From Candidatus Harrysmithiimonas galli (GTDB lineage Bacteria > Bacillota > Bacilli > CAJFEE01), in assembly GCA_904373265.1 (NCBI GenBank), contig CAJFEE010000006.1, positions 45,537 to 109,536 of the forward strand: DNA of 64,000 nt, in the 5' to 3' direction. Of this stretch, positions 29,353-39,262 are shown one piece after another (the first letter of the stretch is position 1; the number at the start of each line of letters is the position of its first letter). The notes below the pieces were generated by a model. The model was not told the origin of the DNA. It saw only the letters and a list, made by a program, of their open reading frames with translations, and searched no databases. Made by a program: the position numbers and the translations under genes.

Positions 29353-29404
29353 TGTACAGATTTTTTTATTACTTTTTAATAACAAATAATAAAAAATCTG
29401 TACA
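29353..29404. repeat. Long inverted repeat, terminator-like
   Basis: TGTACAGATTTTTT and AAAAAATCTGTACA flank an AT-rich loop of about 24 bases. It could terminate the ABC-F transcript, but it lies nearly 400 bases past the stop. Confidence 0.5.
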
Positions 29405-29708
29405 ACTCAATGGATTTTCCAATCTCTATCAAATGGAAAATATAGACAATAAAAATATTCATTTTAAAAAATCCAAAAGCATATTATAAAATGAATTTGT
29501 TTTTTTTATCAGATGAATAAGAGATGGAGTCTAACTTTTCATCAAATATCACTGATTTTTCGAAAATTTGATATAAAAAGCAATCCAATCATTTCCTCTT
29601 TGTTGATATATACTTAATATTTAAATTTGTTCTTTCATCTTTTCTACATTTAACAACCATATATCCCAATAAATTTTTATCCATCTTGTAAAAAAGTTTT
29701 GATTCAGT

Positions 29709-29880
29709 TTATCCACAATCCCAATAACCTTTGAAAGCGTTTCCCATCGGTATTCCACAAAGTTATACACATTATCCACAGAAAAAACTTTATTTATCCA
29801 CAATCCCAAGTGAATCTCTTAACCTTTAATTCTGAACTGGTACCCAAATTATACACATAGCAATGTGAATATGTGGATAA
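29709..29880. promoter_or_regulatory. DnaA-box cluster (six perfect TTATNCACA boxes)
   Basis: TTATCCACA at 29709, 29772 and 29794, TTATACACA at 29763 and 29849, all on the plus strand, and TGTGGATAA (reverse box) at 29872, plus a near match at 29752. Six perfect boxes in 172 bp far exceeds chance. It is in the convergent gap between the ABC-F gene and tsaD. No dnaA or dnaN is near, so it is not the usual oriC; a DnaA titration or regulatory cluster is likely. Confidence 0.88.
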
Positions 29881-29913
29881 GTTCTGTATATAATTTTTTC
29901 TGAAAGCAAATGC

Positions 29914-30945
29914 CTAAGATGAGAAATCATCCAAATTCAGACCTGGTTCCGCATTGCAATCCATACCCGCACGCACTCCATTTTGGTAAGCAACATATCC
30001 TGCTGCACCAATCATTGCTGCATTATCTGTACATAGTGCCAAGGGTGGAATCGAAATTTGAATGCCTTTTCTTTTTTTTAATTTCTCCAGTTCGGCACGC
30101 AAACCAAGATTTGCTGCTACACCCCCCGCTACAATTAAATGATTGACTGAATAACGCTCCAATGCTTGCTCCGTTTTTTGAATTAAAACATCCAACACAC
30201 TCTCTTGAAAACTTGCTGCCATATTTTCTGGAGAAATCGGCTCGTTTTTTTGCTCTAAATTATGCATCAAGTTGATCACGGCTGATTTTAAGCCACTAAA
30301 GCTAAAATCAAGTGATCCTTCTTCCAGCCAAGCTCGCGGCAAAGAATACGTTGCTTTTCCTTGCTTTGCCAAATGATCTATATGCGGACCACCTGGATAT
30401 GGCATATTCAGCTTACGGGCAACCTTATCATAAGCCTCTCCAACAGCATCATCACGTGTTTCTCCAATCACTTCAAAATAGCCTGGTGCTTTCATATAGA
30501 TCAACTCCGTATGTCCACCAGAAACCACTAAAGCGATTAACGGATAAACAAGCGGTTCTACAAGCGCATTGGCATAAATATGTCCGGCAATATGGTGCAC
30601 TGGAATTAATGGCTTTTGATGTGCAAATGCCAATGCTTTAGCTGCATGCAATCCGACTAACAAAGCGCCAACAAGACCAGGTCCTTGTGTAACTGCAACA
30701 GCATCAATCTCTGACCAATCGTAAGAAGCATCCTGTATGGCTTTTTCTATCACATATGTTATCATTTCCACATGATGCCGTGATGCGATTTCTGGCACAA
30801 CGCCGCCAAATCGTTTATGACTGACAATTTGACTGTGCACCACATGTGAAATCAACTCCGTACCATTTTTTACAATGGCTGCACTGGTTTCATCACAGCT
30901 TGTCTCAATGGACAAAATCACAATATTCTTTTTTTCTGTACTCAT
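29914..30945 (-). CDS. tsaD: tRNA t6A threonylcarbamoyltransferase TsaD
   Basis: Transfers the threonylcarbamoyl group to A37 of ANN-decoding tRNAs, working with TsaB and TsaE. ASKHA-fold protein: [13 protein letters not shown] at the start, metal ligands in RHHVEMI and [26 protein letters not shown] and [10 protein letters not shown]. The ATG at 30945 overlaps the rimI stop (ATGA) and gives 343 residues; an in-frame GTG 12 bases upstream is possible. Last gene of tsaE-tsaB-rimI-tsaD. Confidence 0.96.
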   Translation of the reverse strand: MSTEKKNIVILSIETSCDETSAAIVKNGTELISHVVHSQIVSHKRFGGVVPEIASRHHVEMITYVIEKAIQDASYDWSEIDAVAVTQGPGLVGALLVGLHAAKALAFAHQKPLIPVHHIAGHIYANALVEPLVYPLIALVVSGGHTELIYMKAPGYFEVIGETRDDAVGEAYDKVARKLNMPYPGGPHIDHLAKQGKATYSLPRAWLEEGSLDFSFSGLKSAVINLMHNLEQKNEPISPENMAASFQESVLDVLIQKTEQALERYSVNHLIVAGGVAANLGLRAELEKLKKRKGIQISIPPLALCTDNAAMIGAAGYVAYQNGVRAGMDCNAEPGLNLDDFSS

Positions 30946-31391
30946 AATTTCACCCACATCAAAATTGCATCCTCTTGATTATCCGAATAATAATTTTTTC
31001 GAACTGTACCTTCCTGAAAACCAAAGGACATATATAATTTTTTTGCTACAGTGTTGGATACTCGTACCTCAAGACTGACAGTTTGTACATCAAAGACACG
31101 TGCATAATCTAAGGCATATGCAAGCATTTTCTGTCCGTAGCCCTGCTGACGAAAATTTGTATGAATTCCGATCGTTGTAATATGACAAGTTTCAAAAATA
31201 ATATGTAAACCTACATAGCCAACTGGCTCATTATTTAGATAACCGATAAAATAATGACCAAATGGATTTTCCTCCATTTCATACAGAAAACATTTTGCAT
31301 CCCAAGCCAAAGTTGGAAAACACTGTGATTCCAATGCCAAAACCTGTTCCAAATGTTCTGGTCGCATTTTTTCGATATGCCAATCACACAT
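30942..31391 (-). CDS. rimI: Ribosomal protein alanine N-acetyltransferase RimI-like
   Basis: A 149-residue GNAT acetyltransferase, likely acetylating the N-terminus of ribosomal protein S18 (family knowledge). The acetyl-CoA loop is [17 protein letters not shown], followed by [19 protein letters not shown] and [14 protein letters not shown], the RimI hallmark end. Overlaps tsaB upstream by eight bases and tsaD downstream by four, so it is translationally coupled in the t6A operon. Confidence 0.94.
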   Translation of the reverse strand: MCDWHIEKMRPEHLEQVLALESQCFPTLAWDAKCFLYEMEENPFGHYFIGYLNNEPVGYVGLHIIFETCHITTIGIHTNFRQQGYGQKMLAYALDYARVFDVQTVSLEVRVSNTVAKKLYMSFGFQEGTVRKNYYSDNQEDAILMWVKL

Positions 31392-32097
31392 CTACATGCC
31401 CACCTTTCATTTTTGCCATCCATTTTTGTTCAGCCTCTGCCAAACGTAAATATTCCGGAACAAAGTCATGTACAACATCCACAAGATAATCTATCGTACC
31501 AGCTTCGACATAAGAAGAGACATGTAAAGAGAATACAGGTAACTCAGATAGCGCACCGAATACTGCCTCAATTTGTGTCTGAAACAGCGGAACATCCCCA
31601 CCAATAAATCGAATGGGTTCGTTCATTTCCTTTAATAACCGCAACCAAGTCTCAAAAGAAATATGTCGATCACCCTTAGATTCCCAGCTTCCGTCTGCTT
31701 TCTTTCGATATGCACCAGTAAATACTGTATTTCTTCTTGCATCAATAATTGGAATCAACCAACCAGAAAATGGTCGCAGATTTTGTTCTGATAAAGCCAT
31801 GCCTTTTAAAGAAGAAATGGCATATAAGGGGAGTTTCAAAGTCCATGCCAATGTTTTGGCAACCGTTACCCCAATTCGGACTCCTGTATAGGATCCTGGA
31901 CCTTTTGCAACTACAATTCCTTCCAATTGAGACGGTGTCAACTTTGCTGTGTGTATTACTGCTTCTATTGTTGGCATAAGAAACTTAGAATGATTTTGCA
32001 CCGCCTCTATCGTCTGCTCGGCTAAAACCACATGTCCTTCTGTAAGCGCAACACCTAAAGTTTTTGTACAGGTATCCATTATTAACAATCGCTTCAT
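31384..32097 (-). CDS. tsaB: t6A synthesis protein TsaB
   Basis: A 237-residue inactive TsaD paralogue that scaffolds the TsaBDE complex. N-terminal MDTCTKTLGVAL, then VAKGPGSYTGVRIGVTVAKTLA, and the C-terminal PEYLR block. The ATG overlaps the tsaE stop, and GAGGGA lies upstream. Length is typical. Confidence 0.95.
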   Translation of the reverse strand: MKRLLIMDTCTKTLGVALTEGHVVLAEQTIEAVQNHSKFLMPTIEAVIHTAKLTPSQLEGIVVAKGPGSYTGVRIGVTVAKTLAWTLKLPLYAISSLKGMALSEQNLRPFSGWLIPIIDARRNTVFTGAYRKKADGSWESKGDRHISFETWLRLLKEMNEPIRFIGGDVPLFQTQIEAVFGALSELPVFSLHVSSYVEAGTIDYLVDVVHDFVPEYLRLAEAEQKWMAKMKGGHVDV

Positions 32098-32543
32098 CCT
32101 TTTAATCCCTCACATATTCGCTCATACTGCTTTCCTTTTGGCGCAAAAAGAAACGTGCGCACATGATCGGACAAGTGCAAGATCGTAATATCCAAACGTT
32201 CCTTGGGCAACTGATCTTGAATCATCTCTGGCCACTCAACAACCGTCACATACTCTCCATAAAAATATTCATCAAATCCCAAATCCTCTTCAACATTCTC
32301 CATTCGATATGCATCTATATGAATGAACGGACATCGCCCTTGATACTGCTTTACAATTGTAAAAGTCGGACTGTTAATGGTACGATTTATCCCAAGACCT
32401 GCACCGATTCCTTTTGTAAAGGTAGTTTTCCCAACACCAAGATCCCCTGTTAAAGTACAGACCATTCCAGGTTGCAGACATTCACCAAGCCGCATACCGA
32501 GTGCATGCGTCTCATCTATATGCCGACATTTCAGTTGAATCAT
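32094..32543 (-). CDS. tsaE: t6A synthesis ATPase TsaE
   Basis: P-loop ATPase that resets the TsaBD complex after each t6A cycle. Walker A is GDLGVGKTTFTKGI; NSPTFTIVKQYQG and HIDAYRME follow, then VTVVEWPE. The ATG at 32543 has AAAGGGTG upstream and gives 149 residues; the longer frame upstream lacks homology. First gene of the operon. Confidence 0.95.
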   Translation of the reverse strand: MIQLKCRHIDETHALGMRLGECLQPGMVCTLTGDLGVGKTTFTKGIGAGLGINRTINSPTFTIVKQYQGRCPFIHIDAYRMENVEEDLGFDEYFYGEYVTVVEWPEMIQDQLPKERLDITILHLSDHVRTFLFAPKGKQYERICEGLKG

Positions 32544-32744
32544 GATTTCACCCTTTCTGGTTTTCATGTTTATTTATTCATTACTATACACCTTTTTTTA
32601 GGCAAAAATCTATCGGTATGCAAAATTTTCGCAATAAATTTCATTTCACATAGGGTCTGTGATCATCATAAACCATTGTTTGAATGGTCATATTTGTCAT
32701 TCTAAGCGGTGCATGTTTTCCATTGAATGAATCATACTAACGGC

Positions 32745-32763
32745 GTACAAGTTAGGTTTGTAC
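32745..32763. promoter_or_regulatory. Palindrome before the DUF4358 lipoprotein gene
   Basis: GTACAAGTTAGGTTTGTAC: six-base perfect arms, seven-base centre, 24 bases before the start codon. Either an operator or a leader hairpin. Confidence 0.4.
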
Positions 32764-32786
32764 AAAATTTTAAAGGAGGGAAACTT

Positions 32787-33338
32787 ATGAAAAAATATTT
32801 TCCAATCGTTTTGTCATGTATTTGCGCAGCCGCTATAATGACAGGATGTGGTAAAGATAACACAACTGACAATACGGCAAACAATAACAATGCCACGAAT
32901 AACGGAACCGAAAATACAGCACCTGATACTACAGGGACAAGATTTGATATGCGTGGATTTATGACTGAAGCCGTAGAAATGGAGCCTTTTGAAAAAGGTG
33001 ACACTCTTGATTTAACTCAGGAGGAAAATGCCAAACTGCTTGGCATTGACCCAGCAGACATTGAAGAAGGCTATGTCGAACGTACTTCTGATACAGCACG
33101 CGCCGATGAAATTATCGTTATCAAGGCAAAAGAAGGGAAAGCTGATATCATCAAAGCAGCATTGCAAAAATATGGAGAAGAAAGACATAATACATTTACA
33201 GAAGATATGAAAGATCTATTAGATATTTCAAATAAACGCGAAATCGTCTCACATGACAATTATATCGTAATGATTACTTCTCCAAAAGTCACTGAAATCA
33301 AAACAGCCTTTGAAAACAAATTTACCGAAAATAAATAA
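32787..33338 (+). CDS. DUF4358-type lipoprotein
   Basis: A 183-residue predicted lipoprotein. The ATG at 32787 follows AAAGGAGGG. The signal peptide has a lipobox IMTGC, so lipidation at that cysteine and anchoring on the outer face of the membrane are expected. A low-complexity N/T-rich tether (TDNTANNNNATNNGTEN) comes next. The folded part, with LLGIDPADIEEGYVER and ADEIIVIKAKEGKADIIKAA, matches DUF4358. Function unknown. It stands alone, divergent from tsaE and convergent with the pspA operon. Confidence 0.85.
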   Translation: MKKYFPIVLSCICAAAIMTGCGKDNTTDNTANNNNATNNGTENTAPDTTGTRFDMRGFMTEAVEMEPFEKGDTLDLTQEENAKLLGIDPADIEEGYVERTSDTARADEIIVIKAKEGKADIIKAALQKYGEERHNTFTEDMKDLLDISNKREIVSHDNYIVMITSPKVTEIKTAFENKFTENK

Positions 33339-33611
33339 TCAAATCAGATCAAACACTAAAATCGATTGATTAAATATAATATAAAAAATCCAAAATCCAA
33401 GCATAAACCGAAATCATTTGAATGGAAAATTATCATATATGCACATATTAAAAAAGATATTGGAATCGGTTTTAGGATTTTTGAAAACAAATTTATCTGC
33501 TCAAACCGTTTCTCTGTTAGAGGGATGAAAAAGATAAACCTATTGGATTTTACTTGAACAACGTTTAATCTAAAAAAAAGGATTGTAGTACAATCTCTTC
33601 TATAACAAGGA
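33339..33611. other. Intergenic, no gene seen
   Basis: A small plus-strand reading frame at 33366-33557 has no ribosome site and no recognisable features. Confidence 0.5.
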
Positions 33612-33664
33612 TAAAAAAGACCACCGTTCCTCCAAAACTTTTAGGATTATGGTGGTCTTTTTTA
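33612..33664. terminator. Bidirectional terminator
   Basis: Arms AAAAAAGACCACC and GGTGGTCTTTTTT between the convergent lipoprotein gene and the pspA operon. Confidence 0.88.
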
Positions 33665-33758
33665 GAAATTTTCAAAGCATTTTATCCTAGCTTCCTATCG
33701 TATCCCGTTTCAATTCAGTATATGCTTACATTTCAACTATATTTTTACTCTGCAAAGA

Positions 33759-34730
33759 TTACACCGTTTCTGTCCCACAGTCTGAACAAAACTTTCCCAC
33801 TGTCATTTTACGGCATTTCGGACAGAATCGATCACCCGTTGGGGCTTGTGTCTGCTGCATCTGATTCAAATTCATCTGATGTGCCATACTTTGCTGCATC
33901 ATTTGTCCCATTTGCATTCCCATTGCCATCTGAGCACCCATTGCTGCCATGTTGTCCCCACCGCCTTGTGTCATGCTATCTGCTGCTTGCAATGTTGCAT
34001 AACGACCGACATCTTGCACAAAGGACTGCGCTGCCATTTTTTCCGCCATTTTCTGCACATCTTCTGGATAGTTAATCGCAATAATATTCAGATCCTTTAC
34101 TCCAAAACCAAAATCAAACAACTCCTTATCCAGCTCTTCACAAATATATTTTGCCATTTTCCGATTGTTTCTTTGCAAAGCGTATAAAGCATTTACACCA
34201 ATTGTATGTTGTCCATCCAAAATTGCTTCCATTAAAATCGGGCCAATCTCTCCCATAATTCGCTCAGCAATATCCTCCAAGGAATAGGTTTGACGGATCC
34301 CTGCAACCTGTTCTATAAAACGTAAATAGTCTCGGAATTCAATAATCATATTTCCGTTACAACCAACCGGAATGCCTGAAGGAACCTCTGGTGTTGGAAT
34401 CATAATACGCTGACGTGTGCCCCATGGCAATAAAAGCTCCTTTGCATTAACAAAATAAACTTCTGCTCGCAGCCCTGAATCTCCCCGCAGTTGGAATACC
34501 CCTTTAAGCGTACTCAAAAACGGAACAATTTCGCTGGCAATATCAAAGTTTCCTGGCTCCTCAAAAATTCCTTCCACAACACCATTTGCATAAAAAATTG
34601 CCTTTTGTCCAGGACGAATAATGAGCTTTGAACCTTTTTTTATCTCTTTTCCTTTCCATTTGTAAAAAAGAACATCATCCCGAAATTCCTGCCATTCGAT
34701 GGTGTCTTTTCCTTGACCAAACCAAGCCAT
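33759..34730 (-). CDS. ydjI: SPFH-domain protein (YdjI-like), zinc-ribbon tail
   Basis: A 323-residue YdjI-type SPFH/band-7 protein. The start at 34730 (MAWFGQGKD) matches YdjI and has GAGG upstream; earlier in-frame codons are less likely. The SPFH region (about 20-220) includes LIIRPGQKAIFYANG and NIIAINYPEDVQKMAEKMA. Then a Met/Gln-rich stretch (about 255-295, MAAMGAQMAMGMQMGQMMQ) and a CPKC-CSDC zinc ribbon. It is the last gene of pspA-ydjG-ydjI. In B. subtilis YdjI recruits PspA to the membrane under envelope stress. A decayed copy of its middle lies at 57957. Confidence 0.9.
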   Translation of the reverse strand: MAWFGQGKDTIEWQEFRDDVLFYKWKGKEIKKGSKLIIRPGQKAIFYANGVVEGIFEEPGNFDIASEIVPFLSTLKGVFQLRGDSGLRAEVYFVNAKELLLPWGTRQRIMIPTPEVPSGIPVGCNGNMIIEFRDYLRFIEQVAGIRQTYSLEDIAERIMGEIGPILMEAILDGQHTIGVNALYALQRNNRKMAKYICEELDKELFDFGFGVKDLNIIAINYPEDVQKMAEKMAAQSFVQDVGRYATLQAADSMTQGGGDNMAAMGAQMAMGMQMGQMMQQSMAHQMNLNQMQQTQAPTGDRFCPKCRKMTVGKFCSDCGTETV

Positions 34731-34810
34731 TGATAACATCCTCACTTTATCTCTCATTTTTTCAAATTTCTTTTAGATATTCTCTATTCTCAATACAAAA
34801 ATCACAATTG

Positions 34811-36028
34811 CTATAATGATTCCATCTGATAGTCTATAGAAAAATTCGAAATGGAATCTGACAAACCATCCCATCCAATCCTCCAAGATTCCATGTAGAT
34901 GCCTGTTGGCAAAAAGACTGGTGCAACACTGTTTTCATAGTATTCGACACCATAAAAAACAGCGCCCACCAAAACAATAGCAAGCACAATGGCCACAATA
35001 ATTTTCGGTATGCTATAAGGTCTTTCACCTGACACTTTACCGGTTTCTCCATTGACTGCACACCGATATTCCTTACCCGAATACACAAAAGAAGAAAGCC
35101 AAACTGGTAACAACACTTGCTTGTATCGTACATCCTCATAATGTACATGCATATGTTGAACCTGCGCCAATTCAAAGCCATGCATCCGAATATCCTGCTC
35201 AGCCATATCGCTTAATTCATTTTCCATAATTTCCTTTGCCTCTTCAAACCCTCGATCCGCATGCAGCTTATAATGCTCAGCAAAAAAACCGGATAGATAC
35301 TCTGGGGAATATGGCTTGGTTCCGTGAATGGTATTAAATGGTAGAATTTTTTCCGCTGTTTTTCGACTCGTTTCCTCTGATGCACAGACTTGTATATCAT
35401 TAAAAAATCGGGAAACCTCTCCTGATATAGGATACCATCGAACCTCTGTTCTTGTCTTTCCGTCCCCTTCATGGACAACATGATGCTTCCCGCCCAATCC
35501 TTTATAGTTTGCATCAGTTTGTGCATCATAAGTCCAAAATGGCAAGTACACACCTTTAAAAGCGCCTTCACTATAGGAACGCTTCAAGCGATTGGGCGCA
35601 AACCACAACCCCTTAATCCATTGATGAAAAAACTGAGCAGCATCCTGCTCATCAATTTGAAATGGGATCAATCCATCCGGCGGTACACCTGTAATCTGCT
35701 TTTCAGCAAAGACCTTTGGCGTTTTACACATTGGACAAACCGTTGCTGTTTCATGTGCATCAAAAATCGACTCTGCACCACAATGACTACAAGTAATGCT
35801 TGCCAGACCTGTAAATTGGTCTCCAGTTTTTTCTCTTTCTTGATATTGTAAAAAGTCATGCTCAATAACCGGACCATGAAGCAGTTTCATTTCTTTTGGT
35901 GCTTGACAGGAAGTACACCGGAACTCTTGCTTTTTAATATGAAAGCGCAAACTCCCACCACAACCATCACATACAAACCAGGCCGCATCCGCTTTTCGAA
36001 TTTCAGGCTTATCCTGTGCGCCTTCCAA
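34811..36028 (-). CDS. ydjG: YdjG-like zinc-ribbon membrane protein
   Basis: About 405 residues. Two N-terminal zinc ribbons (CDGCGG-FRCTSC and CSHCGA-CPMC), a soluble central part with PFWTYDAQTDANY and LPVWLSSFVYSGKEYR, then one TM helix near residue 345 (IIVAIVLAIVLVGAVFYGV) and a short outer tail. B. subtilis YdjG with YdjH forms the membrane complex that recruits PspA. No separate ydjH is present here. The likely start is a TTG at 36028, eight bases after GGGAGG; the GTG of the longer frame overlaps that site. Middle gene of the operon. Confidence 0.85.
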   Translation of the reverse strand: MEGAQDKPEIRKADAAWFVCDGCGGSLRFHIKKQEFRCTSCQAPKEMKLLHGPVIEHDFLQYQEREKTGDQFTGLASITCSHCGAESIFDAHETATVCPMCKTPKVFAEKQITGVPPDGLIPFQIDEQDAAQFFHQWIKGLWFAPNRLKRSYSEGAFKGVYLPFWTYDAQTDANYKGLGGKHHVVHEGDGKTRTEVRWYPISGEVSRFFNDIQVCASEETSRKTAEKILPFNTIHGTKPYSPEYLSGFFAEHYKLHADRGFEEAKEIMENELSDMAEQDIRMHGFELAQVQHMHVHYEDVRYKQVLLPVWLSSFVYSGKEYRCAVNGETGKVSGERPYSIPKIIVAIVLAIVLVGAVFYGVEYYENSVAPVFLPTGIYMESWRIGWDGLSDSISNFSIDYQMESL

Positions 36029-36060
36029 GACGAACACCTCCCTTTACTTTAAACCCTACG

Positions 36061-36756
36061 TCATTTCTGATGAAACTGTACCTTTAAAGCTGCTAACTCA
36101 TCTTCAATATGGTTATTCTGTTGTACCGATTTTTCTGCATATTTCTTTTCAAGTGCTGCAATTTCATCATCTTGTGATAATTGTTTTTCAAGCTGCATTT
36201 GGGCTTTTGCAACATCCACTCGTTTTTGAATCGTCTCTGCCATATCATCAAATTTAGATAAAGAACCTGAACCAAATTTACTCTGTACACCCGTTAATTT
36301 TTCCTGTTGCTTAGCCATATTCAATTTCATTTTCAGCTCTTTTAATTTGGACTCATAAGTCTCTAAATCATCTGTCAACTTTTTGGCCATTTCTCTCATT
36401 TTTTCTGTATTTTGCTTAGCCAGCTCATATTGTTGCGTCAAATCTTCCATTTTCACTTTCAGCTCTGCTTTATGCGATAAAAATTTTCTCGCATCGTTAT
36501 CATTGCCGGATTCAACCGCCTTTACTGCATAATTATGAAATTTATTGATCTCCTGCTCTTGTGTATCCATTTTACGGCGTACCGACATTTCCTCTGCCAT
36601 AACAGCCGCTGTTTCTGCTTTGACTTGACCAAGCGTATCCTTTGTCTCACGAATATACTGTTCCAATAGTTTATCTGCATTTGCTTCTTCCATTCTCGAT
36701 AACACCGCATGGGTGTTTGCCTTCATAATATCTGTAAAACGTGAAATGATCCCCAT
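36061..36756 (-). CDS. pspA: Phage shock protein A (PspA/IM30)
   Basis: A 231-residue PspA/Vipp1-family protein, nearly all coiled coil. N-terminal MGIISRFTDIMKANTHAVL is the amphipathic membrane helix; the body is charged heptads (EEMSVRRKMDTQEQEI, KLKELKMKLNMAK). It forms membrane-protecting assemblies under envelope stress. The ATG at 36756 follows GAAAGGATGG. First gene of the operon. Confidence 0.95.
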   Translation of the reverse strand: MGIISRFTDIMKANTHAVLSRMEEANADKLLEQYIRETKDTLGQVKAETAAVMAEEMSVRRKMDTQEQEINKFHNYAVKAVESGNDNDARKFLSHKAELKVKMEDLTQQYELAKQNTEKMREMAKKLTDDLETYESKLKELKMKLNMAKQQEKLTGVQSKFGSGSLSKFDDMAETIQKRVDVAKAQMQLEKQLSQDDEIAALEKKYAEKSVQQNNHIEDELAALKVQFHQK

Positions 36757-37695
36757 TTTGACCATCCTTTCATTTTCAATAGCTTAAGCGTACCGAATTT
36801 CGCCCCAAAATACAAGGAATATCTGTTTACAATTCATTGAATCATCTATCACAAACATGATCTTTATTAAAACGAAAATGATGCTAACACAAAGCATGAC
36901 CAACACCCCAAATATCAAGCAAATACCAGGAAAACTTATCCAAAAACTTTGTATGTTTACTTTATCTTTATTATTCAAATAGAAATAAGAAAAAAACCTG
37001 TTCGTCAAAAGATATTCTTGTATTTTTTCTTTACATCTAAAAAGAATTCATTTTTATACTGATAAAACAAAAAGGGACGATTTTATGCTCTTTTACATTA
37101 AGAAAAAGAAGAAGATATCAACCTACTCTTAAATAAATGATGATATCGTCACTGATATTTACCATCTGGAAAAAACTTTTGATTTATAAGAAGGAATATG
37201 CAAATCTCTCTTTTCAAAATCTTGCAATGCCAAAGAAATTCCTTATAACTAAAGACAACTTCAAGCAGATTGGTGTACCTACCAAAGGTACAAATGTTAA
37301 AAATGACATACTTGAACTGTTCATTTTTATTAAGGAAATTCAAATATTCCTTATGCCTTTAATTTGATGAGTTAGTTAATGAGAAAAAATGGAGCCCATT
37401 AGAAAATAGTCGAATCTAAAAGGAGAAGATAAAAATAACTGGATCAGTGAATCATTTGTTTCTAAAACAAGCAAGCACCATTCATCGATATTTGATAGTG
37501 TAAAAAGATTGTCTTGAATTTAATAACAAGGATACGCTTCAGATTCAGACTCACAATGGTATGAACATTATGAATCATATCGTGATGGATCCAGGGAGAA
37601 GAAAACCATTGTTTTAGCAATCAAACTCTTTCTAATTATAAAGGTATAGATTTTTAAACGATATGCGTTTAACGGGTATACAGAATACAAAAGAA
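36757..37695. other. Intergenic, no supported gene
   Basis: About 900 bases without a convincing gene. Short frames at 36784-37008 (minus, one hydrophobic helix, TTG start, no ribosome site) and 37137-37367 (plus) are unsupported. Traces of coding-like sequence at 37380-37640, broken by stops, may be remains of a lost gene but match nothing I recognise. Confidence 0.4.
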
Positions 37696-37738
37696 AAAAT
37701 GCAAAATCAATGATCATTCATCAATTGATTCTGCATTT
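37696..37738. terminator. Hairpin near the 3' end of the purine permease gene
   Basis: AAATGCA...TGCATTT with inner AATCAATGA and TCAATTGATT, between the gap and the permease gene 126 bases away. T-runs are moderate. Confidence 0.5.
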
Positions 37739-37863
37739 CTCATTTTATCTTAGTCTTTTATGCCCTCTTTCACATTTGATATATTGATATTTTACAAGAA
37801 ATTACATATAAACTTCTCTATATCATCCGATCCATTTGAATGTAAAAACAAACCTTCTTTCTT

Positions 37864-39171
37864 TTATACAAGAAAAATGAAATACAATAAAAAAACAAAA
37901 GCCAAAAACCACATAATCGGATGTACTGTTCTTCCTTTTCCAGTCAACCAATGACAAATTGGATACAAAATAAAACCACACGCAATTCCAGTCGCAATCG
38001 AATATGTAAACGGCATCATAACCATTGCAAAAAATACGGGTGCTGCAACCTCCATTCTCCACCACGCAATACCTTGCAGTGATCTGCACATTAAAATACC
38101 GACAACAATTAACGCTGGTGCGGTCACTGCATTGGTTACAACCCCTAATAAAGGAGAAAAGAACAAAGAAAATATAAACAACAATCCAACAACAACCGCT
38201 GTAAAACCGGAACGCCCACCAACTGCTACACCAGCTGTACTTTCAACATAAGAAGTTGTAGAAGAAGTCCCTAAAACTGATCCAACAATGGTAGCCGAGG
38301 AATCCGAAATCAGCGCTTTATCTACATTCGGGATTTTATCATCTTCCTTTACCAAACCAGCTTGTCTTGTCACTGCCATCAATGTTCCTGCTGTATCAAA
38401 GAAATCCATAAACAAATAGGTTGCAATTACCACAAGCATTGTTGGTGTAAATACATCTTTTAATGCCCAAATTGCCTCTCCCACTATCGGATTCAAACTT
38501 GGTACTGCATCCACAATTCGATCTGGAAGCGGAATAATACCAAAAAACATCCCGATAATCGAGGTTATCACCATGCCAAAAAATACTGCCGCATAAATAT
38601 TACGCACCAGCATGAAAATCGTAATCACCAAACCAAAAATTGCCAAGAGCACTTCCGGATTGGAAAAATCACCCAATGATATAATCGTATCTGGATTGGC
38701 AACAACAATTCCAGCATTTTTTAAACCGACTAAACAAATAAACAAACCGATACCGGCACCGACCGCCTGTTTTAATTCAGACGGAATGGCATTAATAATG
38801 ATTTCACGCAAGCCAGACACCGAGAGCATCATCATCAAAAATCCGGATACCAACACCCCAGCCAATGCAGTTTGCCACGGAATTTCCCACACCACACAGA
38901 CTGTATAGGCAAAAAATGCATTTAAACCCATGCCTGGTGCCAGTGCAATTGGGAGCTTCGCGTACAAGCCCATCGTTAAAGTAGCCAGCGCTGCCGCCAA
39001 GGCAGTCGCTGTAAATACAGCTTCTTTTGGCATCCCTGAAGCACTTAGTACATTCGGATTCACAAATAAAATATAAGCCATTGCCAAAAACGTTGTAAGT
39101 CCAGCTAAGCTTTCTGTCTTAAAATTTGTACCGAGTCGATCAAATTCAAAATACTTTTTTAAACCATCCAT
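37864..39171 (-). CDS. NCS2-family purine permease (PbuG/PbuO-like)
   Basis: A 435-residue AzgA/PbuG-type permease for hypoxanthine, guanine or adenine, proton-coupled, in the membrane. Opening FEFDRLGTNFKTESLAGLTTFLAMAYI, then PIALAPGMGLNAFFAYTV and DTAGTLMAVTRQAGL, GTSSTTSYVESTAGVAVGGRSG are family hallmarks. GAGGAGG precedes the ATG. Upstream lie a promoter and a hairpin but no purine riboswitch. Monocistronic. Confidence 0.92.
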   Translation of the reverse strand: MDGLKKYFEFDRLGTNFKTESLAGLTTFLAMAYILFVNPNVLSASGMPKEAVFTATALAAALATLTMGLYAKLPIALAPGMGLNAFFAYTVCVVWEIPWQTALAGVLVSGFLMMMLSVSGLREIIINAIPSELKQAVGAGIGLFICLVGLKNAGIVVANPDTIISLGDFSNPEVLLAIFGLVITIFMLVRNIYAAVFFGMVITSIIGMFFGIIPLPDRIVDAVPSLNPIVGEAIWALKDVFTPTMLVVIATYLFMDFFDTAGTLMAVTRQAGLVKEDDKIPNVDKALISDSSATIVGSVLGTSSTTSYVESTAGVAVGGRSGFTAVVVGLLFIFSLFFSPLLGVVTNAVTAPALIVVGILMCRSLQGIAWWRMEVAAPVFFAMVMMPFTYSIATGIACGFILYPICHWLTGKGRTVHPIMWFLAFVFLLYFIFLV

Positions 39172-39262
39172 ATAAAAAAATCCTCCTCTTTTTTTGTAAT
39201 TCCCTTAACAAATACTCTTTTACATGAAATAGAGTTGAAAAACACAACACTTGAGCACTCTC

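Noticed and set aside
29709..29880. Chromosome origin (oriC)
   Set aside because: No dnaA, dnaN or rpmH nearby and no obvious unwinding element with DnaA-trios; the cluster fits a DnaA titration or regulatory site better.
36784..37008. 74-codon minus-strand frame with a hydrophobic helix upstream of pspA
   Set aside because: TTG start, no ribosome binding site, AT-rich composition typical of chance frames.
37380..37640. Transposase remnant
   Set aside because: Short coding-like pieces broken by stops match no transposase motif I know, and no terminal repeats are visible.
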